From the NCBI GenBank assembly GCA_014843695.1, contig CM026402.1, positions 13,337,788-13,401,787 on the forward strand: a DNA stretch of 64,000 nt, given 5' to 3'. Origin of the DNA: Archivesica marissinica. Lineage: Eukaryota; Mollusca; Bivalvia; Venerida; Vesicomyidae. The notes under the pieces were generated by a model. It saw only the letters and a program-made list of their open reading frames with translations, was not told where the DNA came from and did not search any database. The first letter of the stretch is position 1, and every line of letters begins with the position of its first letter. A program made the translations under genes and the position numbers. Positions 33,000 through 46,807 of the stretch are shown in pieces.

Positions 33000-35900
33000 G
33001 CGACGACTGGCATAACCCAAGCACCATGCCTGTCATACGGTGTTCTCTATTGAAGCATAACCCAAGCACCGTACCTGTCATGTGATGTTCTCTATCGAAG
33101 CATAACCCAAGCACGGTACCTGTCATGTGATGTTCTCTATCGATGCATAACCCAAGCACCGTACCTGTCATGCGATGTTCTCTATCGAAGCATAACCCAA
33201 GCACCATACCTGTCATGCAATGTTCTCTATCGAAGCATAACCCAAGCACCGTACCTGTCATGCGATGTTCTCTATCGAAGCATAACCCAAGCACCGTACC
33301 TGTCATGCGGTGTTCTCTATCGAAACATAACCCAAGCACCGTACCTGTCATGCGATGTTCTCTATCGAAATATAACCCAAGCACCGTACCTGTCGTGCGA
33401 TGTTCTCTATCGAAGCATAACCCAAGCACCGTACCTGTCATGCCATGTTCTCTATCGAAGCATAACCCAAGCACCGTACCTGTCATGCAGTGTTCTGTCG
33501 ATTATATAACCCACGTACCGTACCTGTCATGCAATGTTCTCTATCGAAGCATAACCCAAGCACCGTACCTGTCATGCGGTGTTCTCTATCGAAGCATTAC
33601 CCAAGCACCGTACCTGTCATGCGTTGTTCTCTTATCGAAATATAACCCAACCACCGTACATGTCATGCGATGTTCTCTATCAATTATATAACCCAAGCAC
33701 CATACCTGTCATGCGTTGTTCTCTATCGAAATATAACCCAAGCACCGTACCTGTCATGCGGTGTTCTCTATCGAAGCATAACCCAAGCACCGTACCTGTC
33801 ATGCGGTGTTCTCTATCGAAGCATAACCCAAGCACCGAAACTGTCATGCGATGTTCTCTATCTAAACATAACCCAAGCACCGTACCTGTCATGCGATGTT
33901 CTCTATCGAAACATAACCCAAGCACCGTACGTGTCATGCGATGTTCTCTGTCGAAACATAACCCAAGCTCCGTACCTGTCATGCGATGTTCTCTGTCGAA
34001 ACATAACCCAAGCACCGTACCTGTCGTGCGATGTTCTCTATCGAAACATAACCCAAGCACCGTACGTGTCATGCGATGTTCTCTGTCGAAACATAACCCA
34101 AGCACCGTACCTGTCATGCGATGTTCTCTATCGAAACATAACCCAAGCACCGTACCTGTCATGCGATGTTCTCTATCGAAACATAACCCAAGCACCGTAC
34201 GTGTCATGCGATGTTCTCTGTCGAAACATAACCCAAGCACCGTACCTGTCATGCGATGTTCTCTATCGATTATATAACCCAAGCACCATACCTGTCATGC
34301 GATGTTCTCTGTCGATTATATAACCCAAGCACCGTACCTGTCATGCGATGTTCTCTATCGATTATATAACCCAAGCACCGTACCTGTCATGCGATGTTCT
34401 CTATCAATTATATAACCCAAGCACCGTACCTGTCATGCGGTGTTCTCTATCGAAATATAACCCAAGCACCGTACGTGTCATGCGATGTTCTCTGTCGAAA
34501 CATAACCCAAGCACCGTACCTGTCATGCGGTGTTCTCTGTCGAAACATAACCCAAGCACCGTACCTGTCATGCGATGTTCTCTATCGAAACATAACCCAA
34601 GCACCGTACGTGTCATGCGATGTTCTCTGTCGAAACATAACCCAAGCACCGTACCTGTCGTGCGATGTTCTCTATCGAAGCATAACCCAAGCACCATACC
34701 TGTCATGCCATGTTCTCTATCGAAGCATAACCCAAGCACCGTACCTGTCATGCAGTGTTCTGTCGATTATATAACCCACATACCGTACCTGTCATGCCAT
34801 GTTCTCTATCGATGCATAACCCAAGCACCGTACCTGTCATGCGATGTTCTCTATCGAAGCATAACCCAAGCACCGTACCTGTCATGCGATGTTCTCTATC
34901 GAAACATAACCCAAGCACCGTACCTGTCATGCGATGTTCTCTATCGAAGCATAACCCAAGCACCGTACCTGTCATGCGGTGTTCTCTATCGAAACATAAC
35001 CCAAGCACCGTACCTGTCATGCGATGTTCTCTATCGAAACATAACCCAAGCACCGTACCTGTCGTGCGATGTTCTCTATCGAAGCATAACCCAAGCACCG
35101 TACCTGTCATGCCATGTTCTCTATCGAAGCATAACCCAAGCACCGTACCTGTCATGCAGTGTTCTGTCGATTATATAACCCACGTACCGTACCTGTCATG
35201 CAATGTTCTCTATCGAAGCATAACCCAAGCACCGTACCTGTCATGCGGTGTTCTCTATCGAAGCATTACCCAAGCACCGTACCTGTCATGCGTTGTTCTC
35301 TTATCGAAATATAACCCAACCACCGTACATGTCATGCGATGTTCTCTATCAATTATATAACCCAAGCACCATACCTGTCATGCGTTGTTCTCTATCGAAA
35401 TATAACCCAAGCACCGTACCTGTCATGCGGTGTTCTCTATCGAAGCATAACCCAAGCACCGTACCTGTCATGCGGTGTTCTCTATCGAAGCATAACCCAA
35501 GCACCGAAACTGTCATGCGATGTTCTCTATCTAAACATAACCCAAGCACCGTACCTGTCATGCGATGTTCTCTATCGAAACATAACCCAAGCACCGTACG
35601 TGTCATGCGATGTTCTCTGTCGAAACATAACCCAAGCTCCGTACCTGTCATGCGATGTTCTCTGTCGAAACATAACCCAAGCACCGTACCTGTCATGCGA
35701 TGTTCTCTATCGAAACATAACCCAAGCACCGTACGTGTCATGCGATGTTCTCTGTCGAAACATAACCCAAGCACCGTACCTGTCATGCGATGTTCTCTAT
35801 CGAAACATAACCCAAGCACCGTACCTGTCATGCGATGTTCTCTATCGAAACATAACCCAAGCACCGTACGTGTCATGCGATGTTCTCTGTCGAAACATAA

Positions 35901-38900
35901 CCCAAGCACCGTACCTGTCATGCGATGTTCTCTATCGATTATATAACCCAAGCACCATACCTGTCATGCGATGTTCTCTGTCGATTATATAACCCAAGCA
36001 CCGTACCTGTCATGCGATGTTCTCTATCGATTATATAACCCAAGCACCGTACCTGTCATGCGATGTTCTCTATCAATTATATAACCCAAGCACCATACCT
36101 GTCATGCGATGTTCTCTATCAATTATATAACCCAAGCACCGTACCTGTCATGCGATGTTCTCTATCAATTATATAACCCAAGCACCGTACCTGTCATGCG
36201 ATGTTCTCTATCAAATATAACCCAAGCACCGTACCTGTCATGCGGTGTTCTCTATCTAAACATAACCCAAGCACCGTACCTGTCATGCGGTGTTCTCTAT
36301 CGAAACATAACCCAAGCACCGTACCTGTCATGCGATGTTCTCTGTCGATTATATAACCAAAGCACCATACCTGTCATGCGATGTTCTCTATAGAAACATA
36401 ACCCAAGCACCGTACCTGTCATGCTATGTTCTCTATCGAAGCATAACCCAAGCACCGTACGTGTCATGCGATGTTCTCTGTCGAAACATAACCCAAGCAC
36501 CGTACCTGTCATGCGATGTTCTCTGTCGAAACATAACCCAAGCACCGTACCTGTCATGCGATGTTCTCTATCGAAACATAACCCAAGCACCGTACGTGTC
36601 ATGCGATGTTCTCTGTCGAAACATAACCCAAGCACTGTACCTGTCGTGCGATGTTCTCTATCGAAGCATAACCCAAGCACCGTACCTGTCATGCCATGTT
36701 CTCTATAGAAATATAACCCAAGCACCGTTCCTGTCATGCGGTGTTCTCTATCGAAGCATAACCCAAGCACCGTACCTGTCATGCGGTGTTCTCTATCGAA
36801 GCATAACCCAAGCACCGTACCTGTCATGCGATGTTCTCTATCGAAACATAACCCAAGCACCGTACCTGTCATGCGATGTTCTCTATCGAAACATAACCCA
36901 AGCACCGTACCTGTCATGCGGTGTTCTCTATCGAAACATAACCCAAGCACCGTACCTGTCATGCGATGTTCTCTATCGAAACATAACCCAAGCACCGTAC
37001 CTGTCATGCGATGTTCTCTATCGATTATATAACCCAAGCACCGTACCTGTCATGCGATGTTCTCTATCGAAACATAACCCAAGCACCGTACCTGTCATGC
37101 GGTGTTCTGTCGATTATATAACCCAAGCACCGTACCTGTCATGCGATGTTCTCTATCGAAACATAACCCAAGCACCGTACCTGTCATGCGATGTTCTCTA
37201 TCGATTATATAACCCAAGCACCGTACCTGTCATGCGATGTTCTCTATCGATTATATAACCCAAGCACCGTACCTGTCATGCGATGTTCTCTATTATATAA
37301 CCCAAGCACCGTACCTGTCATGCGGTGTTCTCTATCTAAGCATAACCCAAGCACCGTACCTGTCATGCGGTGTTCTCTATCTAACATAACCCAAGCACCG
37401 TACCTGTCATGCGATGTTCTCTATCGAAATATAACCCAAGCACCGTACCTGTCATGCGGTGTTCTCTATCGAAGCATAACCCAAGCATGGTACCTGTCAT
37501 GCGGTGTTCTCTATCGAAGCATAACCCAAGAACCGTACCTGTCATGCGTTGTTCTCTATCGAAATATAACCCAAGCACCGTACCTGTCATGCGGTGTTCT
37601 CTATCGAAGCATAACCCAAGCACCGTACCTGTCATGCGGTGTTCTCTATCGAAGCATAACCCAAGCACCGTACCTGTCATGCGATGTTCTCTATCTAAAC
37701 ATAACCCAAGCGCCATACCTGTCATGCGATGTTCTCTATCGAAGCATAACCCAAGCACCGTACCTGTCATGCGGTGTTCTCTATCGAAACATAACCCAAG
37801 CACCATACCTGTCATGCGATGTTCTCTATCGAAGCATAACCCAAGCACCGTACCTGTCATGTGGTGTTCTCTATCGAAACATAACCCAAGCACCGTACCG
37901 GTCATGCGGTGTTCTCTATCGAAACATAACCCAAGCACCGTACCTGTCATGCGATGTTCTCTATCGATTATATAACCCAAGCACCGTACCTGTCATGCGA
38001 TGTTCTCTGTCGAGTATATAACCCAAGCACCTTACCTGTCATGCGTTGTTCTCTATTGAAATATAACCCAACCACCGTACCTGTCATGCGATGTTCTCTA
38101 TCAATTATATAACCCAACCACCGTACCTGTCATGCGATGTTCTCTATCAATTATATAACCCAAGCACCTTACCTGTCATGCGTTGTTCTCTATTGAAATA
38201 TAACCCAACCACCGTACCTGTCATGCGATGTTCTCTATCAATTATATAACCCAACCACCGTACCTGTCATGCGATGTTCTCTATCAATTATATAACCCAA
38301 GCACCTTACCTGTCATGCGTTGTTCTCTATTGAAATATAACCCAACCACCGTACCTGTCATGCGATGTTCTCTATCAATTATATAACCCAACCACCGTAC
38401 CTGTCATGCGATGTTCTCTATCAATTATATAACCCAAGCACCTTACCTGTCATGCGTTGTTCTCTATTGAAATATAACCCAACCACCGTACCTGTCATGC
38501 GATGTTCTCTATCAATTATATAACCCAACCACCGTACCTGTCATGCGATGTTCTCTATCGAAACATAACCCAAGCACCGTACCTGTCATGCGATGTTCTC
38601 TGTCGATTATATAACCCAAGCACCGTACCTGTCATGCGATGTTCTCTATCGAAACATAACCCAAGCACCGTACCTGTCATGCGATGTTCTCTGTCGAAAC
38701 ATAACCCAAGCACCGTACCTGTCATGCGATGTTCTCTATCGAAGCATAACCCAAGCACCGTACCTGTCATGCGATGTTCTCTATCGAAACATAACCCAAG
38801 CACCGTACGTGTCATGCGATGTTCTCTGTCGAAACATAACCCAAGCACCGTACCTGTCGTGCGATGTTCTCTATCGAAGCATAACCCAAGCACCGTACCT

Positions 38901-41900
38901 GTCATGCCATGTTCTCTATCGAAGCATAACCCAAGCACCGTACCTGTCATGCAGTGTTCTGTCGATTATATAACCCACGTACCGTACCTGTCATGCCATG
39001 TTCTCTATCGAAGCATAACCCAAGCACCATACCTGTCATGCGATGTTCTCTATCGATTATATAACCCAAGCACCGTACCTGTCATGCGATGTTCTCTGTC
39101 GATTATATAACCCAAGCACCGTACATGTCATGCGATGTTCTGTCGATTATATAACCCAAGCACCGTACCTGTCATGCGATGTTCTCTGTCGATTATATAA
39201 CCCAAGCACCGTACCTGTCATGCGATGTTCTCTGTCGAGTATATAACCCAAGCACCGTACCTGTCATGCGTTGTTCTCTATTGAAATATAACCCAACCAC
39301 CGTACCTGTCATGCGATGTTCTCTATCAATTATATAACCCAAGCACCGTACCTGTCATGCGATGTTCTCTGTCGAGTATATAACCCAAGCACCGTACCTG
39401 TCATGCGATGTTCTCTATCGAAATATAACCCAAGCACCGTACCTGTCATGCGGTGTTCTCTATCTAAGCATAACCCAAGCACCGTACCTGTCATGCGTGT
39501 TCTCTATCGAATACCAGACGTACTGTCATGCGATGTTCTCTATCTAAACATAACCCAAGCACCGTACGTGTCATGCGATGTTCTCTGTCGATTATATAAC
39601 CAAAGCACCATACCTGTCATGCGATGTTCTCTATAGAAACATAACCCAAGCACCGTACCTGTCATGCGATGTTCTCTATCGAAACATAACCCAAGCACCG
39701 TACCTGTCATGCGATGTTCTCTGTCGAAACAAGCACTACCTGTCATGCGTGTTCTCTTGAACATAACCCAAGCACCGTACCTGTCATGCGATGTTCTCTG
39801 TCGAAACATAACCCAAGCACCGTACCTGTCATGCGATGTTCTCTGTCGAAACATAACCCAAGCACCGTACCTGTCATGCGATGTTCTCTATCGAAACATA
39901 ACCCAAGCACCGTACGTGTCATGCGATGTTCTCTGTCGAAACATAACCCAAGCACCGTACCTGTCATGCGATGTTCTCTATCGAAACATAACCCAAGCAC
40001 CGTACCTGTCATGCGATGTTCTCTATCGAAGCATAACCCAAGCACCGTACGTGTCATGCGATGTTCTCTATCGAAACATAACCCAAGCACCGTACCTGTC
40101 ATGCGATGTTCTCTGTCGAAGCATAACCCAAGCACCGTACCTGTCATGCGATGTTCTCTATCGAAACATAACCCAAGTACCGTACCTGTCATGCGGTGTT
40201 CTCTATCGAAACATAGCCCAAGTGCCGTACCTGTCATGTGATGTTCTCTATCGATGCATATCCCAAGCACCGTACCTGTCATGCGATGTTCTCTATCGAA
40301 ACATAACCCAAGCACCGTACCTGTCATGCGATGTTCTCTATCGATGCATAACCCAAGCACCGTACCTGTCATGCGGTGTTCTCTATCGAAGCATAACCCA
40401 AGCACCGTAACTGTCATGCGATGTTCTCTATCTAACATAACCCAAGCACCATACCTGTCATGCGATGTTCTCTATCGAAACATAACCCAAGCCCCGTACC
40501 TGTCATGCGATGTTCTCTATCGATACATAACCCAAGCACCGTACCGGTCATGCGGTGTTCTCTATCGAAACATAACCCAAGCACCGTACCTGTCATGCGA
40601 TGTTCTCTATCGATTTTATAACCCAAGCACCGTACCTGTCATGCGATGTTCTCTATCAATTATATAACCCAAGCACCGTACCTGTCATGCGGTGTTCTCT
40701 ATCTTAACATAACCCAAGCACCGTACCTGTCATGCGGTGTTCTCTATCGAAACATAACCCAAGCACCGTACCTGTCATGCGGTGTTCTCTATCGAAACAT
40801 AACCCAAGCACCGTACCTGTCATGCGATGTTCTCTATCGATTATATAACCCAAGCACCGTACCTGTCATGCGATGTTCTCTATCAATTATAAACCCAAGC
40901 ACCGTACCTGTCATGCGGTGTTCTCTATCTAAGCATAACCCAAGCACCGTACCTGTCATGCGGTGTTCTCTATCTAAACATAACCCAAGCACCGTACCTG
41001 TCATGCGGTGTTCTCTATCTAAACATAACCCAAGCACCGTACATGTTATGCGGTGTTCTCTATCTAAGCATAACCCAAGCACCGTACCTGTCATGCGGTG
41101 TTCTCTATCGAACAATAACCCAAGCACCATACCTGTCATGCGGTGTTCTCTATCAATTATATAACCCAAGCACCGTACCTGTCGTGCGATATTCTCTGTC
41201 GAAACATAACCCAAGCACCGTACCTGTCATGCGGTGTTCTCTATCAATTATATAACCCAAGCACCGTACCTGTCATGCGATGTTCTCTATCAATTATATA
41301 ACCCAAGCACCGTACCTGTCATGCGGTGTTCTCTATCTAAACATAACCCAAGCACCGTACCTGTCATGCGGTGTTCTCTATCGAAACATAACCCAAGCAC
41401 CGTACCTGTCATGCGGTGTTCTCTATCGAAACATAACCCAAGCACCGTACCTGTCATGCGATGTTCTCTATCGATATATAACCCAAGCACCGTACCTGTC
41501 ATGCGATGTTCTCTATCGATTATATAACCCAAGCACCGTACCTGTCATGCGGTGTTCTCTATCGAAGCATAACCCAAGCACCGTACCTGTCATGCGTGTT
41601 CTCTATCTAAACATAACCCAAGCACCGTACCTGTCATGCGGTGTTCTCTATCTAAACATAACCCAAGCACCGTACCTGTCATGCGGTGTTCTCTATCTAA
41701 ACATAACCCAAGCACCGTACCTGTCATGCGGTGTTCTCTATCGAAACATAACCCAAGCACCGTACCTGTCATGCGGTGTTCTCTATCAATTATATAACCC
41801 AAGCACCGTACCTGTCATGCGGTGTTCTCTATCGAAACATAACCCAAGCACCGTACCTGTCATGCGATGTTCTCTGTCGATTATATAACCCAAGCACCAT

Positions 41901-42712
41901 ACCTGTCATGCGATGTTCTCTGTCGATTATATAACCCAAGCACCGTACCTGTCATGCGATGTTCTCTGTCGATTATATAACCCAAGCACCTTACCTGTCA
42001 TGCGATGTTCTCTATAAAATATAACCCAAGCACCGTACCTGTCATGCGGTGTTCTCTATCGAAGCATAACCCAAGCATGGTACCTGTCATGCGGTGTTCT
42101 CTATCGAAGCATAACCCAAGAACCGTACCTGTCGTGCGATGTTCTCTATCGAAGCATAACCCAAGCACCGTACCTGTCATGCGATGGTCTCTATCGAAGC
42201 ATAACCCAAGCACCGTACCTGTCATGCAGTGTTCTGTCGATTATATAACCCACGTACCGTACCTGTCATGCCATGTTCTCTATCGAAGCATAACCCAAGC
42301 ACCGTACCTGTCATGCGGTGTTCTCTATCGAAGCATAACCCAAGCACCGTACCTGTCATGCGGTGTTCTCTATCGAAGCATAACCCAAGCACCGTAACTG
42401 TCATGCGATGTTCTCTATCTAACATAACCCAAGCACCATACCTGTCATGCGATGTTCTCTATCGAAACATAACCCAAGCCCCGTACCTGTCATGCGATGT
42501 TCTCTATCGATACATAACCCAAGCACCGTACCGGTCATGCGGTGTTCTCTATCGAAACATAACCCAAGCACCGTACCTGTCATGCGATGTTCTCTATCGA
42601 TTTTATAACCCAAGCACCGTACCTGTCATGCGATGTTCTCTATCAATTATATAACCCAAGCACCGTACCTGTCATGCGGTGTTCTCTATCTTAACATAAC
42701 CCAAGCACCGTA
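33000..42712. repeat. 45/46-bp satellite, ~9.7 kb, with higher-order duplications
   Basis: About 210 units containing CATAACCCAAGCACCGTACC and TGTCATGCGATGTTCTCTAT. Units with CGAAACATA are 45 bp; those with CGATTATATA are 46. A block near 33579-34323 is almost repeated at 35248-35992 (1669-bp shift), one near 40430-40667 at 42417-42654 (1987-bp shift), and a 3-unit block recurs about four times at 38040-38520. All long frames here (up to 307 codons, both strands) are period-45 artefacts. The left edge abuts unique sequence at 33000; the right edge is the gap. Confidence 0.95.
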
Positions 42713-43712
42713 NNNNNNNNNNNNNNNNNNNNNNNNNNNNNNNNNNNNNNNNNNNNNNNNNNNNNNNNNNNNNNNNNNNNNNNNNNNNNNNNNNNNNNNN
42801 NNNNNNNNNNNNNNNNNNNNNNNNNNNNNNNNNNNNNNNNNNNNNNNNNNNNNNNNNNNNNNNNNNNNNNNNNNNNNNNNNNNNNNNNNNNNNNNNNNNN
42901 NNNNNNNNNNNNNNNNNNNNNNNNNNNNNNNNNNNNNNNNNNNNNNNNNNNNNNNNNNNNNNNNNNNNNNNNNNNNNNNNNNNNNNNNNNNNNNNNNNNN
43001 NNNNNNNNNNNNNNNNNNNNNNNNNNNNNNNNNNNNNNNNNNNNNNNNNNNNNNNNNNNNNNNNNNNNNNNNNNNNNNNNNNNNNNNNNNNNNNNNNNNN
43101 NNNNNNNNNNNNNNNNNNNNNNNNNNNNNNNNNNNNNNNNNNNNNNNNNNNNNNNNNNNNNNNNNNNNNNNNNNNNNNNNNNNNNNNNNNNNNNNNNNNN
43201 NNNNNNNNNNNNNNNNNNNNNNNNNNNNNNNNNNNNNNNNNNNNNNNNNNNNNNNNNNNNNNNNNNNNNNNNNNNNNNNNNNNNNNNNNNNNNNNNNNNN
43301 NNNNNNNNNNNNNNNNNNNNNNNNNNNNNNNNNNNNNNNNNNNNNNNNNNNNNNNNNNNNNNNNNNNNNNNNNNNNNNNNNNNNNNNNNNNNNNNNNNNN
43401 NNNNNNNNNNNNNNNNNNNNNNNNNNNNNNNNNNNNNNNNNNNNNNNNNNNNNNNNNNNNNNNNNNNNNNNNNNNNNNNNNNNNNNNNNNNNNNNNNNNN
43501 NNNNNNNNNNNNNNNNNNNNNNNNNNNNNNNNNNNNNNNNNNNNNNNNNNNNNNNNNNNNNNNNNNNNNNNNNNNNNNNNNNNNNNNNNNNNNNNNNNNN
43601 NNNNNNNNNNNNNNNNNNNNNNNNNNNNNNNNNNNNNNNNNNNNNNNNNNNNNNNNNNNNNNNNNNNNNNNNNNNNNNNNNNNNNNNNNNNNNNNNNNNN
43701 NNNNNNNNNNNN
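42713..43712. other. Assembly gap, exactly 1000 N
   Basis: A round-number N run, probably a placeholder of unknown length. It separates two unrelated satellites and sits where the 3' exons of TERF2IP might be. Confidence 0.99.
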
Positions 43713-46620
43713 TTGACTGGGTGAATGAACATAACTATTGCTGTTGACTGGGTGAATGAACATAACTATTGCTGTTGACTGGGTGAATAAATAGTGTTGT
43801 TGACTGGTGAATGAACATAACTATTGTTGTTGACTGGGTGAATGAACATAACTATTGCTGTTGACTGGGTGAATGAACATAACTATTGCTGTTGACTGGT
43901 GAATGAACATAACTATTGTTGTTGACTTGGTGAATGAACATAACTATTGCTGTTGACTGGTGAATGAACATAACTATTGCTGTTGACTGGGTGAATGAAC
44001 ATAACTATTGCTGTTGACTGGTGAATGAACATAACTATTGTTGTTGACTGGGTGAATGAACATAACTATTGCTGTTGACTGGGTGAATGAACATAACTAT
44101 TGCTGTTGACTGGGTGAATAAATATTGTTGTTGACTGGTGAATGAACATAACTATTGCTGTTGACTGGTGAATGAACATAACTATTGTTGTTGACTGGGT
44201 GAATGAACATAACTATTGCTGTTGACTGGGTGAATGAACATAACTATTGCTGTTGACTGGGTGAATAAATAGTGTTGTTGACTGGTGAATGAACATAACT
44301 ATTGCTGTTGACTGGGTGAATGAACATAACTATTGCTGTTGACTGGGTGAATGAACATAACTATTGCTGTTGACTGGTGAATGAACATAACTATTGTTGT
44401 TGACTTGGTGAATGAACATAACTATTGCTGTTGACTGGTGAATGAACATAACTATTGCTGTTGACTGGGTGAATGAACATAACTATTGCTGTTGACTGGT
44501 GAATGAACATAACTATTGCTGTTGACTTGGTGAATGAACATAACTATTGTTGTTGACTGGGTGAATGAACATAACTATTGTTGTTGACTGGGTGAATGAA
44601 CATAACTATTGCTGTTGACTGGTGAATGAACATAACTATTGCTGTTGACTGGGTGAATGAACATAACTATTGCTGTTGACTGGGTGAATGAACATAACTA
44701 TTGCTGTTGACTGGTGAATGAACATAACTATTGCTGTTGACTGGGTGAATGAACATAACTATTGCTGTTGACTGGGTGAATGAACATAACTATTGCTGTT
44801 GACTGGGTGAATAAATAGTGTTGTTGACTGGTGAATGAACATAACTATTGCTGTTGACTGGTGAATGAACATAACTATTGCTGTTGACTGGGTGAATGAA
44901 CATAACTATTGCTGTTGACTGGGTGAATGAACATAACTATTGCTGTTGACTGGGTGAATAAATATTGTTGTTGACTGGTGAATGAACATAACTATTGCTG
45001 TTGACTGGGTGAATGAACATAACTATTGTTGTTGACTGGGTGAATGAACATAACTATTGCTGTTGACTGGTGAATGAACATAACTATTGCTGTTGACTGG
45101 GTGAATGAACATAACTATTGCTGTTGACTGGGTGAATGAACATAACTATTGCTGTTGACTGGTGAATGAACATAACTATTGCTGTTGACTGGGTGAATGA
45201 ACATAACTATTGCTGTTGACTGGGTGAATGAACATAACTATTGCTGTTGACTGGGTGAATAAATATTGTTGTTGACTGGTGAATGAACATAACTATTGCT
45301 GTTGACTGGGTGAATGAACATAACTATTGCTGTTGACTGGGTGAATGAACATAACTATTGCTGTTGACTGGGTGAATGAACATAACTATTGCTGTTGACT
45401 GGTGAATGAACATAACTATTGCTGTTGACTGGTGAATGAACATAACTATTGCTGTTGACTGGGTGAATGAACATAACTATTGCTGTTGACTGGGTGAATG
45501 AACATAACTATTGCTGTTGACTGGGTGAATGAACATAACTATTGCTGTTGACTGGGTGAATGAACATAACTATTGCTGTTGACTGGGTGAATGAACATAA
45601 CTATTGCTGTTGACTGGGTGAATGAACATAACTATTGCTGTTGACTGGGTGAATGAACATAACTATTGCTGTTGACTGGGTGAATAAATAGTGTTGTTGA
45701 CTGGTGAATGAACATAACTATTGCTGTTGACTGGGTGAATGAACATAACTATTGCTGTTGACTGGTGAATGAACATAACTATTGCTGTTGACTGGGTGAA
45801 TGAACATAACTATTGCTGTTGACTGGGTGAATGAACATAACTATTGCTGTTGACTGGGTGAATGAACATAAATATTGTTGTTGACTGGTGAATGAACATA
45901 AATATTGTTGTTGACTGGTGAATGAACATAAATATTGTTGTTGACTGGTGAATGAACATAACTATTGCTGTTGACTGGGTGAATGAACATAACTATTGTT
46001 GTTGACTGGTGAATAAACATAACTTGTTGTTGACTGGTGAATAAACATAACTATTGTTGTTGACTGGTGAATAAACATAACTTGTTGTTGACTGGTGAAT
46101 AAACATAACTATTGCTGTTGACTGGTGAATGAACATAACTATTGTTGTTGACTGGTGAATGAACATAAATATTGTTGTTGACTTGGTGAATGAACATAAA
46201 TAGTGTTGTTGACTGGGTGAATAAACATAACTATTGTTGTTGACTGGGTGAATAAACATAACTATTGTTGTTGACTGGGTGAATGAATATTGTTGTTGAC
46301 TGTTGAATGAACATAACTATTGTTGTTGTTGACTGGTGAATGAACATAAATAGTGTTGTTGACTGGTGAATAAACATAACTATTGCTGTTGTCTGGGTGA
46401 ATAACTATTGTTGTTGACTGGGTGAATAAATATTGTTGTTGACTGGGTGAATAACTATTGTTGTTGACTGGGTGAATAAATATTGTTGTTGACTTGGTGA
46501 ATAAATATTGTTGTTGACTGGGTGAATAACTATTGTTGTTGACTGGGTGAATAACTATTGTTGTTGACTGGGTGAATAAATATTGTTGTTGACTGGGTGA
46601 ATAAATATTGTTGTTGACTG
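43713..46620. repeat. ~31-bp satellite
   Basis: About 100 units containing GTTGACTGGGTGAATGAACA and TAACTATTGCT, with 25-, 30- and 31-bp forms. The right 600 bp is the most diverged. It is unrelated to the array left of the gap and ends about 70 bp from the donor side of TERF2IP exon 5. Confidence 0.95.
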
Positions 46621-46692
46621 AATGACTATTAACTGGAGCTCTGCACCAGTAGACAATGTATAAATGTGATAAAAGTTGAACTGTATTCAAAC

Positions 46693-46807
46693 CTCAAGCA
46701 TTTCCATGTCTTTCCACACACGTGTACCCTTGGCTTCAGCATAGCGTTTCTCCTCGATGAGGAACGTTATAATAGCTATATCCTCCTCCTTTGTGTACTT
46801 GTTTCTC
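46693..46807 (-). CDS. TERF2IP: TERF2IP exon 5 (Myb-like N-part)
   Basis: The acceptor is tcatgactag and the donor CTTGAG|gtttga. G completes Gly, then 38 codons RNKYTKEEDIAIITFLIEEK, RYAEAKGTRVWKDMEMLE. The Myb-like domain stops half-way, before the expected SWQSLKDRY segment, so another exon must follow. The 61-bp array upstream repeats the acceptor with the first exon bases. Confidence 0.82.

Noticed and set aside
32980..42654. Many 100-307-codon frames on both strands (REHRMTGTVLGLC-type repeats)
   Set aside because: They follow the 45-bp period of the satellite and appear on both strands and several frames; 46-bp units break them. Not a repeat protein.
42633..43763. Frames of about 350-363 codons across the gap
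   Set aside because: They are translations of N bases.
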